Source: Maylandia zebra (taxonomy: Eukaryota; Chordata; Actinopteri; Cichliformes; Cichlidae). Taken from it: DNA of 64,000 bases. This document shows positions 1-12,300 of the stretch, piece after piece (positions within the stretch are counted from its first letter, which is position 1; each line of letters opens with the position of its first letter). The notes beneath the pieces are model-generated. The model saw nothing but the letters and a program-made list of their open reading frames with translations. It searched no databases and was not told the DNA's origin. The position numbers and the translations under genes are program-made. The stretch covers positions 7,790,560-7,854,559 of the forward strand of contig NC_135177.1 in the NCBI RefSeq assembly GCF_041146795.1, given 5' to 3'.

Positions 1-1464
1 ACCTAGTTTAATAAACCAACAACTTCCCTGTTTTTTTTAGTATAAAAGAAGTATTCTCAAAATGTTTGCATTTAATGTATCATACAGTGTGGATGTTGAA
101 GAGCCTGAGATGGTAACTGTGTGTCACAGTAAATCTATGCACAAAGCCTTCACATGTAGAACATCTGGGAACTAAACAATAGCCCATTAATCCCCCTACA
201 TGTCAACATGTAGAAATACTCGTGGCCTGCAGGCTTTGTTTGTCACATCAGTTTTACTGCCATGCTAGCAACATTGTCTGCACTGGATAGATACTGATCA
301 CTGCAACGCGGGAACACCTCATGAAAGCAGTTTTGGAGATTGATTCCTACTAAAGAAGCAAATTAAAGGGTTTTAGATGTTTCATAAGATTTACTGGCAA
401 TAACAGACAAAGATGTGCTCCAGCACTACAATAGCTGAAATCGGGTACACATACATTACACACACAGGGCACGATCAAGACAGTGACTCACTGCTGTGAA
501 CCACTTAGGAGTCCTTGCTCAGCAAACGCTGCAAGGTATTTATAGTGTGTGTGTTCTGCCAGGTCAGGTTTTTAATATCTAATCAATAAACCAGAAAAAC
601 AGACAAAAGTTTCCCCCAAGTATTTTGGCTTGAAGAGAAAATCCAGAGTAAAACACTTCATCACAATGTAAAACCCTTTTTGGCAGGACACCTTGTGTTA
701 CAAAATCCATTTTCTTGTTTGCTTTACTTCTGGATAAATTGCCCGAGTGATGTCATTTCAACCCATTTGCAGCATGGCTTCAGTGGAGTGTAAAAGAAAA
801 TGTTCCAGCAGTACAAAACATCAGGCTCAAACAAGATCAGCTCCGGTGTCGCTCTCATACTGCAAATGAACAGCAGCGTCTTTCACAACGCCGCCCAATA
901 CAGAGAGACGCCTGTGATAGAGGAGGCACAGGCACGAGATGAGCTGTAGTTTGAATTACTCTTTACTTTCTCCGATATTGCTCTCAGTATTACTATTGCT
1001 CTGTCCGCCTACACGAATAACCCACAATTGATTGCATTGAACAACAAATTGCTGATGTATTATATCTGGCGGTGTAAGAACATCCGTGGGCGGACTTTTA
1101 CTTTAAGATTAGTTTAGCTCCACATTGAGGAAAAATATTGTTTTGGTCCTAACCCGGTGACGGTCACAGCTTAAGACAGTGAAGTGAGCACTGGAAAAAT
1201 GAACTCGCTCTCTGAGCCAACAGTGGCTCTCCTACAGTCTCTGCACAGAGGACATTGTTTGTTTTTGCATTCTGTCAATATGCTGAGCAGTGTTTACTAT
1301 TCATCTCTCAAAACTGCACCCTTTCACTTAATAATTCTCCCCACTCATTATCCCAGTGTAATGCATGCTTAGGGTTTTAGGGCCATGTTTCACAAAGAAA
1401 GCTGCAGAGGTGATGTGCATGTTTTGTTACTCTGTCACATTAAATGGACTTTTTCATTTTGCAG
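1..1464. other. NIPAL2 intron or upstream sequence, no exon seen
   Basis: This stretch precedes the first recognisable NIPAL2 exon in the window. I looked for membrane-protein coding segments bounded by splice sites on the + strand and found none that fit the family. No repeat was recognised. It is most simply the 3' part of a NIPAL2 intron, with the earlier exons lying outside the window. Confidence 0.5.
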
Positions 1465-2029
1465 GGATTGTATTCTATCAGGAATTTGAAGGCTTGGCCT
1501 TGCTGAACATCGGTATGTTCCTGTTTGGGTAAGTGTTCAATAAGCTACCAGCCACTGCAGCTTATCAAATTATGCTTATTGCAAAATGTCAACAAACTTC
1601 TCAAACTGTTTCCCCCCCAGTTGTCTTCTGTCCTTTGTTGGAGTTTTCCTGATAGCCCGAAACAGGCCAAAGATAAAGCAGCAAGATCGCAATTTTATCG
1701 CAATGAATAAAATTCCTGGTAAGATCTATTTATCGTTTTTTATTTTGTTGCCTTAGAACCTTTTTTGGTTTTTATGGTTCACTTATTAGCAGATAGCTTT
1801 TGAATTATATCTAGTGGCAGTGATCCTGGAATCACCCAGCTGCTATTGTCTGCCACCCGGGCAGCAGACTCCATCTAATGAGCTGCACTGTCCATATTCA
1901 CAGGGAGAAGGCACACAGACAAAGTTCAGCCTGAGGCAAAGACTACAACATACGGATCACTGGCAGCCAAACTTATGTGCAACAGATCGGGCCAAACAGA
2001 CGATTCATAGGCCCAGCTCCATCTGTTGA
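1465..2029 (+). CDS. NIPAL2: NIPAL2, last three coding exons (partial)
   Basis: 3' end of a NIPA-like magnesium transporter gene. NIPA proteins are multi-pass membrane proteins thought to carry Mg2+. Three exons with good splice sites are seen: 1465-1528, 1621-1718 and 1815-2029 (TGA at 2027-2029). The first two encode a membrane segment typical of the last helices, with GIVFYQEFEGLALL and then CLLSFVGVFLIARNRPK; the loop FYQEF and the LIxRNR after the last helix are family hallmarks. Phases join in frame through all three exons. The last exon encodes a 71-residue cytoplasmic tail without a recognised domain. Assignment to NIPAL2, rather than NIPAL1 or NIPAL3, rests mainly on its place next to POP1, as in human. 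The gene meets POP1 tail to tail. The N-terminal exons are outside the window. Confidence 0.8.
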
Positions 2030-3343
2030 GACTGTCATTTTGATGCGTTTGTGTGTGCGTCTCTCTTCTTGGTTCATTTAAAATGTGTTTATAGAAAGAA
2101 ATGATGGCCATCAGTTAAAACCAGTGCCAGCTGAGCATCAGAACTGGTGGCCATATTGATTTTACATTTTATGCTCCAACTATTAAGTACCTCTCATTAG
2201 GTAAAATATCTATTTGTGTCTGAGCATCATTTCCCACACAGGTATCAGAAATACCTCAAGAGGAGTCACTCCAACATAAGGAAACACCTCAGGATGAAAG
2301 GTCAATATTAGATTGTTCACAAGCAACAATTTTTAATTGTGAGGAGAGTAGTGGTTGAACAAAAAGGTCCAGGAGGGCACTCTGACCGAGCCTATCAATA
2401 TAACATAAGGTTATATGTCAATGAGCTGAATAAACCGCTCTGTGTTGTGTGTAAATAAATAAGGACAAAAAAAGTGTTCCTGTGGTCTGAGGGTTTCATT
2501 TGTTACAGAAAAATAAGTGCACTACTGCCCTCTAATGGTGGGGGAGGGACTCCCAAGAAGACTAGCCAGCCCAGTTTGTACCATGTTGATCTGACATGGC
2601 CTAATTTTAAAATGGGGAGAGAAAAAAAAAAAAAAAAAGTGCTTCAGGAGCCATGTTTTTAAAATCTTCTGTCACAATAAAGTGGCTCGCACCGAGGCAT
2701 CGCTCCGAAAATCTGTTACCAATAAAAGCAATAATGTTCACCTCGAACTACATACTAAACTTTAATGTTGCCAAGCAACTATGCTCTTATCTTCCACCTA
2801 CATATTATGGGATGTGCAGGAAACTGCTTTTCCTGCCAGTGTGACTATAAAAAGAATGAATGTTAAAGCATCAGTTGTTCTGAGCACTTATGTTGATTGT
2901 AGGTTAATGGCTGTGGTTTCCCACAACAGCAGTTCTGTTCAGTATAGTTCGCCTATTTCATAGCATATACTCAAAACCTCTTCAATGCAATGGAAGCTGC
3001 AAACACCCTCTTAAACACAAAGTCTGTAACATAACTCATCAAATCCATTCATTCAGGAAACCCAAACTTAAAGTTTTAATCTTTCTGAGACAAACCAAGG
3101 CTCTCATTCATTTACAGTATTCAACCGATTCTTTTACAGATTATTGATTTAACTAAGTAAAACAAAAGGTAAAGATGTATCTCAGAGTATACTATACTCA
3201 GTCAATTAGTTGCTTGTTGTGATGCCATGCAAGTCAATAAATCTTCAGTCAAGGCACACAGATTCCATCAAATCACTGAACAAATGAAACATCAAACAAT
3301 TTACTGAACTCTTGGCATTAACTTGCATAGACTAAAACAGACC
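2030..3343. other. Convergent NIPAL2/POP1 3' region
   Basis: Stretch between the two stop codons of the convergent genes, presumably both 3' UTRs. AATAAA signals on the + strand lie near 2454 and 2677 and could end NIPAL2. A poly-A run is at about 2620-2638. No coding exon or recognised repeat was found. Confidence 0.45.
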
Positions 3344-6300
3344 TCAGACCTCTATGTTGATCTTAGCAAAGCGGTAGTGCAAGGAGGTGGGGTTCCGAAG
3401 CAGCAGCTTTCCTTTGTGTTCGCTTGTCTGATTGAGGAGGGTATTAAGGAGCCCAGCAACGCTCACAAATCCAAGAGCCTCCCCGCAGCCTGCAGACATG
3501 GAGAAGTCACCCTGAGTGACCCAGCCCACGGTCACCCGGGAGCAGTGAGAGGCAACACTGGGCAGAGGATCCGGCCACAGCCCTAGGACGAGGTCTGAGG
3601 AAGACTCAGAGAAGGATTTAGGGTCTTTGGATGCGTTGGTGTCTAAGTCAGAAGCAAAGATGAGGTCTGCCTTCTTGCCATCAGGCTTATCAGGAGTTAC
3701 AGAGGGTGTTGCAGCCTTCTTAGGGTCCTTTTTTCTGCGTTTAATTCTGCCTTTAAAGTGGTCTCTGTGTGGTGGCTCCTGAGGACCGCCAGTTCCTTGT
3801 CGATTTCCTAGCGCCTTTAGGTCATCTGGAGTTGGCACGCATAACATGGCATGGTACTCCGGTTTGCCCTTTGACGGCAGCGACACATGCACCCACACCA
3901 GACTCATCGCATGTGCTGACAGGAACGACGTCACAGCTTCACAGCTGATAGGCGGTAGCTCGCCAACACGGCATGGCCTCTGACCTTTGGATGTTGTGGG
4001 TCTGCACCAGGCAGAAAGCAGCTTCAAAGCCTTTCTGTTCCTAGGAAGCAAAAAAGAAATTTGTTTAAAAAGCCCCATTTAAATCAGGTGATTAATACTA
4101 AAAGGAAAAGTAGCATTTTCATTGGCCCCATTAGCCATCCTCATAGACCAAATTTTGTTGGAGAACATTTTTAATGCCTAATGTTGAAAACAAAAAGGGA
4201 GCCAATGGACGGTGAAAATCAATCCAATTTTTTTCCCATAAAGTCAGTCATTACTCAAAGCTTATGTGATGGTTTTATGAGGATAGATGCTACTTTTCCC
4301 CTCCACTAATCACAGTGATGTATTGCAGCAATTTAAGGCTGGATGTACTTTGGGTATTCTCATCGGGGACATTATGATGAAAGGGGGGTAAGACTGGAGA
4401 AGCAGCATGCATCAAAGCTGTCAAAAGCAGCGATTGTGTCTCTTAATAAAAAATACAAAGAGGAGGAAAGAGATGATTGGAGTCCACGGCCTCCCAAAAA
4501 CACAGCACATTAATCTCAAGGGACTCTAAAAAGTCTGCTGCATTAATATTTCTAAAAGTGCGATTTAGACGTGTGTGATAAAGGCACTTTGGGAGCACCA
4601 GTGCGTGTATGTTAGTGTACACGTCAGTACTGATAAAAGTTTATCTTCACTCTAAGAAAAGAACACCACAAACGTTTAAAACATGTACCTCAGTACAGTG
4701 AATCGGCTCGGAGGTTTTGTTATGCTGATCGCCTGTTGTGATGTCCTCTCCTCGGTCACAGCGTCAGCCTGCGCTGTGGTTCGTGTCTGGGTGCCTCCTT
4801 CCCGCACGATGATCTCCCACTCCTCTGCCAGCTGTTGCCAAGGGCAACAGAAAGGAGCCACACAGCCATGCTTAATGTAATTGGTCCTCTTGGCGGGTGG
4901 ATGCCTACGGAGAGGTCAAAAGGGCAAACCTTGTGAAAACAATGGGCAACCTTGCCAATTTATGCAAGACATCACAAGTGTCGAGCAGTGGATAGAAGGG
5001 GACAAGCGACTTTATTAGCATCTCATCTGCATGGCGACAGAGATCCGCATTATGAAAATTAACTGGGTCACATCTTTGGAGTGCTTCCTCTTATCAAAAC
5101 CTCTAATCTACTGCTGATCTCACCACTCAGGCTGTAGATTATGAAGATTATTACCCCCGTTTATGACTTTACACTAAAAACAGAACACGGCGAAGAGTTT
5201 TTAGTTCCAATAAAGTCTCATTATCACCTCAGCTAATGTTTATGTAACTAAAAATATTTTACCATCACATTTGAAAGATTGCTTTTAACGTTGCCAGCAG
5301 TTAATTAAAACAAATTGGAGAAACATATCCAACATGTATAAACGACTTTGAGATTCTGGGCAAGTTCTTAAGATTCTGTTTTCTGTCTGCAGGCTGACAT
5401 AGTAGTTAGACGCCAGAATAATATTACAAGATACACAAAAGCTTTGGCAGGACAAAACGTCCCCACTGAAAACGGACCTCACCATGTTTGATAAAAATTA
5501 ATCACACACTGCATTAATATTTTTCTTCCTTCCCTACTCAGTATCCAGCTGACCTTTTAAACTTGTTCAGCAGCTCGGCCTCCTGCTCCTCCTGAAAACG
5601 CATGCCTGCGGGGCAGTCTGGATAATCACGGGGAAAGTGAGGCGCTGCTTTGTTTTGAGAGTGTTTCAGACTCATATTGAGTCCACCTATGCGAACTCCT
5701 CTGTACACCTGCAGGAGGGAGAAACGACACAGAAGAGATGGATTTTTAGCCGACTTCAGAGGTAAAGCAAATCTGAGGGCTTCAGTCAATTCAACTTTAT
5801 TTATATAGCACAACAGTCACCTCAAGATGCTTCATTTTGTAAGGTAAAGGCCCTACAGTATTATAGCATATCTTACCAACATCACTCTACATTTTCAATA
5901 AAATGAGGAAGCAAATATAAAGTGAAAGCCTGAGAATCTCTGATATCACCATCTGGCTTATTTGCAACCAGTCTAGGTGATCCAGCCTTAAGCAGTTGGG
6001 TAGTAGGTTATCAGATGAAGGTGGTGTTATCGACATGTCAAGTGTGCTTCCTTTCATGCAGTTTAGGTTATTTGGGGGGGTTAAACCAAGAAAAAGATAC
6101 ATTGTTACATTTTTCATCTGCAAACCAACAGACAAACAAGAAAAAGAAGAAGTGACCATTATTAAATGTTTCTGCTTCTAATGTGCACATGTATGTTCTG
6201 TGGAGTCAGGATTCAAGGAAAAACAACTGATTATTAACTCTCAGAGCTTACAGTCCACAACAACTTGATGGCAAACAAGTAAAGTGGAAATATAGTTACC

Positions 6301-9300
6301 AAGTGACCCTTTATTGTATTTTTTTTTTTTTTAACAGGCTAATTATAAGATCATTTCTTGAACAGCTGACAAGCAGATGTATTTTTCTATTCTATAGTTT
6401 TTTGATTTTATCATACACAAAGGGGGAAATGGTCATTTGATCTCCTGCAGAAACTGTAAGTTAGTTTAATTACAAAGAAATTAACAGCCTTTATTTTCAT
6501 GGAGAGAGTTGGAACATGAACCAAAATCCAGAGGAAATAAATTACAAAAGTTATGCACCGTTTTACTGATTTACGAGTGAAATCGATGTGAAGTAAAACA
6601 GAACTTGCTTACTAGGTTTGCACTCATCTTTACAGCAGCTCTAAATGCTTTACATTTCTTGGCTGATTCTTGGTAACTCAAAGCATACGCTCCCTCCACA
6701 GACTTCATATTGAGGATTGAGAACTGGTTAGCTGTGATCTTAATGAGCTTCTTTTTTAGCCACGTTTGGGTAATGGTCATGCTGGAAGACCCATCCTTTA
6801 GCCGTTTTCATCCATGATTTTTAAGCCAGAATTCTGGATCAAATACCATTTCACTCAATGACATGTAAATCAATTTATAACATATGTAATGCATTTATTC
6901 TTGATTTTTGGTTGATCTCCCTCCATTAAAATTAAACTTCCATAAAAACTGCTAGTACCTAGAAGACACAACTATGGTATCAATTTTAGATCCTATGTGG
7001 CCTTGTTGTCAAGTTACCACATTCACAAGATTGTCAGAAAACTTGACCTCTGAACTTGAGGTCAAGATGAGCCATATTCGAACTTGTCCAAGATTTTAAT
7101 GGTATCAATTTATCGGATCCACACTGGCCACGGCGCAGGGTGATGACAAAATCCCATAAGTGTTTTTCAGCTGTGGAGGAACAGCAAAGAGAGCAAAGCT
7201 ACAAATTCAGTATGGGATCAAATAATCATTCCCCCCACTGTATCTGCTTTTGCCCCACTCAGGGTTCATACACATTTTTCAGGGTCAAATTCAAGCACTT
7301 TTTATACTGGCGCCACCGGGCCCTCTGACCACCACCAGTAGGCAACGGGTGAAATGTCTTGCCCAAGGACACAACGACCGAGACTGTCCAAGCCGGGACT
7401 CGAATCGGCAACCTTCCGATTACAAGGCTAACTCGTGAGCCACGATCGTCCAGTGGGGACATTTCATTTTCGAGCAGGAAGCTCCCCCTTTTTGTTATAC
7501 CCTTTAGATCAGGGGGCGGCTCTTTAGTCCTTATAGTGCGGCTCCGCGTGGTTTGGGAAAATAAATTAATATTTAGCTGAAGTGTATTTTATTTATGTTA
7601 GTTCTTTTTTTTTTTTAAACTTGTAGTTCTAAATTGGAAGATTATTGTGATTTTGCAATATACAAATAAAATTATATTTTGTTATTTTTTCATAGCTCAA
7701 AGTAAGCGTCACACTCGCGGAAGCCGGTGTACCCGGTGAAACGCCGTGCATTTATCGAGACTTTCAACCCCAGATAGGCCAATTATGGATCTTCGGCTCT
7801 TTGGGTCTTAAAGGTTGCTGACCCCTGCTTTAGATGAACAGAGTTTTTTAATTAAATACATATTCTTTAATAAATGTTCTCTTTTATAAAAAGTAGGATA
7901 ATTTAAAATAACTTTTATTATAGCTCTATTGCATAGAAAAAAAAACTGTCTTGTTTTCTGTTGTCTGTTATATAATATTAGGGATGTTTGTGACAATTAA
8001 TTTCATAATCGGCTGGACTAACCAATAGTCCACAACTAGGAAACACTGAAATTTTAAGTTAAGTTTGAAAACAGTTTAAAAAACAGTTTTAAAAAAATAC
8101 CCCATTCCAAAATGTCTTGTGACAATCTCATTGGCTTAGGGAGTGATGATTAGGGGTGGGTATCGTTTAGGTTTTATCCGATACCGGTGCCAAACCGGTA
8201 TTTTTGAAACGGTGCCGGTGCTTAAACGGTGCTCAAACCGGTGCTTAAAGAATGGAGAACACAAACTTTGTCCAAAAACCTCTCATGTTTAACTGTTTTC
8301 CACTTTTTCTTTGGTCATTTTAGCCTTTTTGGCCAGGGTGAAGGGAGTATCTGCCATCAAACAAGAAGACAGCCGTATGTAGCTATGATGATGTTTGCTA
8401 GTTCACCTTACATGCATTAACGTAATAACGTGGTTAGCCTACTCAACGTAAATTACACACGAACAACATTAAGCTACTCACGCAGAGAAGAACGGCTGCT
8501 GCTTCACAGCTGATTGATTTTGGGGGATGTTGCAAACTCCAGGTCTGATAACAGGCAACCCACGCGCAGTAGATGTGCACGGTGTGAGGTCTCGCAGCAA
8601 GCTATCAAACACGGCGCATTTCTCAGCTTTTAAAAAACCCCGCTATGCGTCGCCAGGTGTTTCATCGGATTTGAGGTGTTACCTCCTTTGCACAGTATCA
8701 CAGTATCAGCTTAAAGCACTTGTTGCAGGCTGCTGAGTTTGCATCTTTTGCTATGAAGTACAGCCAGACTTTTGACCGCTTCGCCTTGGGCATTTTTAAT
8801 CTGTAGCTCTGCTCTAAAAGAACGTACATACCTGGGCCCGCCTATTATCCTCGGAAACGTAAAATGATTGGCTAGAATCTAAAGTGTATCACAGCTCAGG
8901 AAAAAAAAGCACCAAAATAAAGCACCGAAATGTGCGCTGCTTTTCGGTCTGGTTACTACCGTTTATGACAGAACCGGACACCGGTACCCATCCCTAGTGA
9001 TGATGTCATAGGGAGATCTTAAGAATCTTAGGTCCTTTGATGCGTTTCCTTATGTAGGGGGTGAGAAACAGCAAGTTTTAGTTCGTTTTAGCAGCATCTG
9101 TGTTTGCAGCCTACAAACGTTCACCACAGAAACAAAGTCATCGTATTGAAACTCGAACATGTTTCCAAGAAAAAAAAACAAAAAACAACCAATTCAAAAA
9201 GATTACGCCGCCTCTCCTTCCTGGCGTGGCCGGCCAATTTCCCCAAATGGCGTGTCATCCTTCCAAAGGGCGTTAGAGGAGAGTAGGAAAGAAAACTACC

Positions 9301-12300
9301 TTCTCCAGAAAAAAATGCAACAAATTGAAGAAGAGAAACTTCAACTGGAGAACAAGTGTAGATGAATGGAAGCCCAAAATAAAGAGCTGGAAGACAGACA
9401 ACAGCGCCAGCCGGACATAAAAATTATTAATGAGGGCTGGGGAATCAAGTTTGCTCAAACCCGAGAGCAGATTGTGCACCTCATTAAAGAAAACAGACAA
9501 AAGAGTGCAGAACTAAAAGAAATGACCAACCAGCTCAAAGACAATAAAACGATGACTGATAAGATACAGTCTAAAACTGCAAGAGTTTTGTAATCAGCTG
9601 GAGGATAAAGCAACTAAAGTGGAAGAAGAAAAGGACAAACTGGAGAAACGCTGCTCACAGATGCAGCAAAGGATCGAGCAAAATGCGAGAAACAACTCAG
9701 AGCTCGTTAAGGTGATTTTGGTGGAATATAATAACTTGAAGCGTGAAAACACTCAAATGCAGGCACAAAAAGAACAACAAGACAAAATACATGAAGACCT
9801 GCAGCTCACGCTCCAAGAAATCCAGAAAAGAAACGAGCAGTTAGAAGACAAGCACAAAGAAGTGCAACAGAGAAATGCAGACATGCACAAGGACAAGCTG
9901 ATACAGGAGGCAACATCCAAACAACTCCAAGACAAGCTTGAAGAACAACAAGCAACATTAGAAGAGGTGGAACAAAGATGTGAGAGACTTGAAAAGCAAA
10001 ACACAGAAACAATTGATGAGTTGAGAAATCTCATCCTGGAGAAAAAAAGCGCTCGTGGAAAAGTGCCTGAAAAAAAAGAAAAAATGGTTCCACTTGTTCC
10101 GGAGGAGAGACGCTACTGCTTCCTCACCTGATGTAGCCTCGTCTTGCTCCACCTCTGTTAACCCCCCCAACCAGTCCCAGCAGTTGACTGTCCACTCCTG
10201 GTTCCTGCCCGTTTAAAGGCAGTTTTTCCTCCCCACTGTCGCCAAGTGCTTGCTCAGAGGGGATTGTTGGGGTTTTCTCTCCTCTACCTTGTTTCTTCAT
10301 TTACTTGCTTGTTTAACTTTTTTTTCAACTTATCTAAATAATAAACCATTTGAATTTATCCTTTGAGTATTTTTCATCTCATCTTTACAGAATTTTTCCA
10401 AAACATTTTCAAACATTCAGATCTGTCTTTTATTTTCTTCTTGAAACCTCCACTGTAACAAGAAATAAACCACACCACAGTGCACTGTGAAGCAAACTAA
10501 AACTCACTATATGAGTTCACAGTACATCAACCCAACAACACAGTAAATAAGTAAACGTGGCAGCATTCGATTTAACCAAACCAAGTAGTGTGAAAGCATC
10601 CAAACCACTCCAAGGAAAAGTAAAAAAAATACTCCAAAACGTATTACCAGTGGGATCCAGAAGGCCATCCCCCAGCCTTTGGGAAGCAACAGGTCCCATC
10701 CAGCACCCCACGAGCTCATCTCATGCCCAACCTGCTTGCCCGGCTGCTCAACAAGGAGAATGGGGACACGACCCTGCAGGGGAGTTGGGCTCAGCCTGGA
10801 GCCTGGCACCAGCACCTCACTCCTCATACGGTTCAGCTCCTGCAGGCGGTAACAGAAAGTGTAACAAGTAAGAGCCACATGTGCTCTTTCAGGAATGGAG
10901 AGGCTAACGCACGATACGACGACAATGCTAGTGGCGGGAGAATAAGCTACCTGCTCAGATATCTTGTTATCGGTGACATTGTCTCGCACAGACTGTTCCC
11001 AAATGAAACTCTGACAGCAAGGCTCTGGTACTCCCTCCAACATCAGCTTCCGCCTCTTCTCTTCGTCCACCTCTGGAAGGTGACTTAGTTCAGATGCTAG
11101 ACATCAAATATGCATTTTCTATAATAACTCAGTACTCCTACTGTAAAGCAGGATGAGGCAAAGAAAAATAGTACTGAGCAATATTACCCAGATATCACAG
11201 CAAACCTGTTTGTCAGAGCTCCACCCACATGAACAATAAAAGGTTCCCAATTTACACTTATTACAGCCTCATGATGCTGCGAAGCCATTAAGGCTGAGGG
11301 AAAATATAAAGGCATAAATTTATTAGCCAAGCAGTTCTATTTTTAATTGTAGAATTTTCCTGTTTATTCATATGTTCACATATTTTTTGTTGCTTTTCCC
11401 TCACAGTCTGAAATATGCCTGATGATCAACTTCCTACTGAAATTTGATAAAAGAAAAACTAGAAACTAACAGCTTGATATAAGACATTGAATATCAAGTA
11501 TAATAATTATGTTAAGATAACAAAAGAGACTTTTATTCTATTTTTCCATTTATGCAATGAGAATGGATCATGAATATGGTACATCTGATTTAAATCACTA
11601 AAAGGCCCTTTTAAAAACAGACCTCTTTCAAGCATCTTCTCATAAGTCAGCTGTTGTCAGTCACTAAGGGTGTGTTTCGAGTACAGGGTTCTGCCAGGAT
11701 TCGAACCTGGAACATCTGCATGGCGAAGCAGAGGCTCCCCAGAGCACAGAACCAGATGTGTACTCACTGAAACAACCTCAGGACCAGAAACAACAGACTG
11801 ACTCTCTGCTATGTCAGATTTTGCGGCAGGAGAGAAGCAACAGTGTCGATATACTGTGAGATGTACAAGTACTCGACTTTAAAACCCCTTTCCCCTCCTC
11901 CACCGTCATATCTGGTATATCTGATTTTACCTTGTGCCTGCTTTACACAAGGCAAAGCTTTAACTCTCTTTCTTGGTAAAGTGAGCCTCGGGTCATCCAC
12001 AGTCAGACCCAGCACCGTGCCTGAGGGGAGCTCGGCGGTCGAATAGATGCCTATGTGAACGACAGTCAGGGTGAGACAGAAAAGCCTGGACACACAATCA
12101 ACTAGCAAAATAAGTAATCAGGGATTTTAAAAAGTAGAGGAAAAACAAACCTTTCAGGATGTTAAAGATATCAGCTTGTTGTTGATGCAGAGTCATCTTG
12201 GCCTCATCTGAGCAGTGCTGAGGCCACCAGAGGGAGCACGTCTGGGATTTCGGCACTTCCTTGTTTACAAAAAACAAATTCAAGCATGAAGTGTAAATGA

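Noticed and set aside
9753-10034. 93-codon Cys/Ser-rich open frame on the minus strand
   Set aside because: It is antisense to the Glu/Gln/Lys-rich coiled coil; the Ser/Cys/Leu bias is a by-product.
11206-11293. Possible POP1 cassette exon (acceptor TTCCCTCAG, donor AG|GTTTGC) with an open frame on the minus strand
   Set aside because: Human POP1 joins the flanking exons directly as recalled, and inclusion would also require a different acceptor for exon 11 (11083). Direct splicing from 11931 to 11072 gives a better match.
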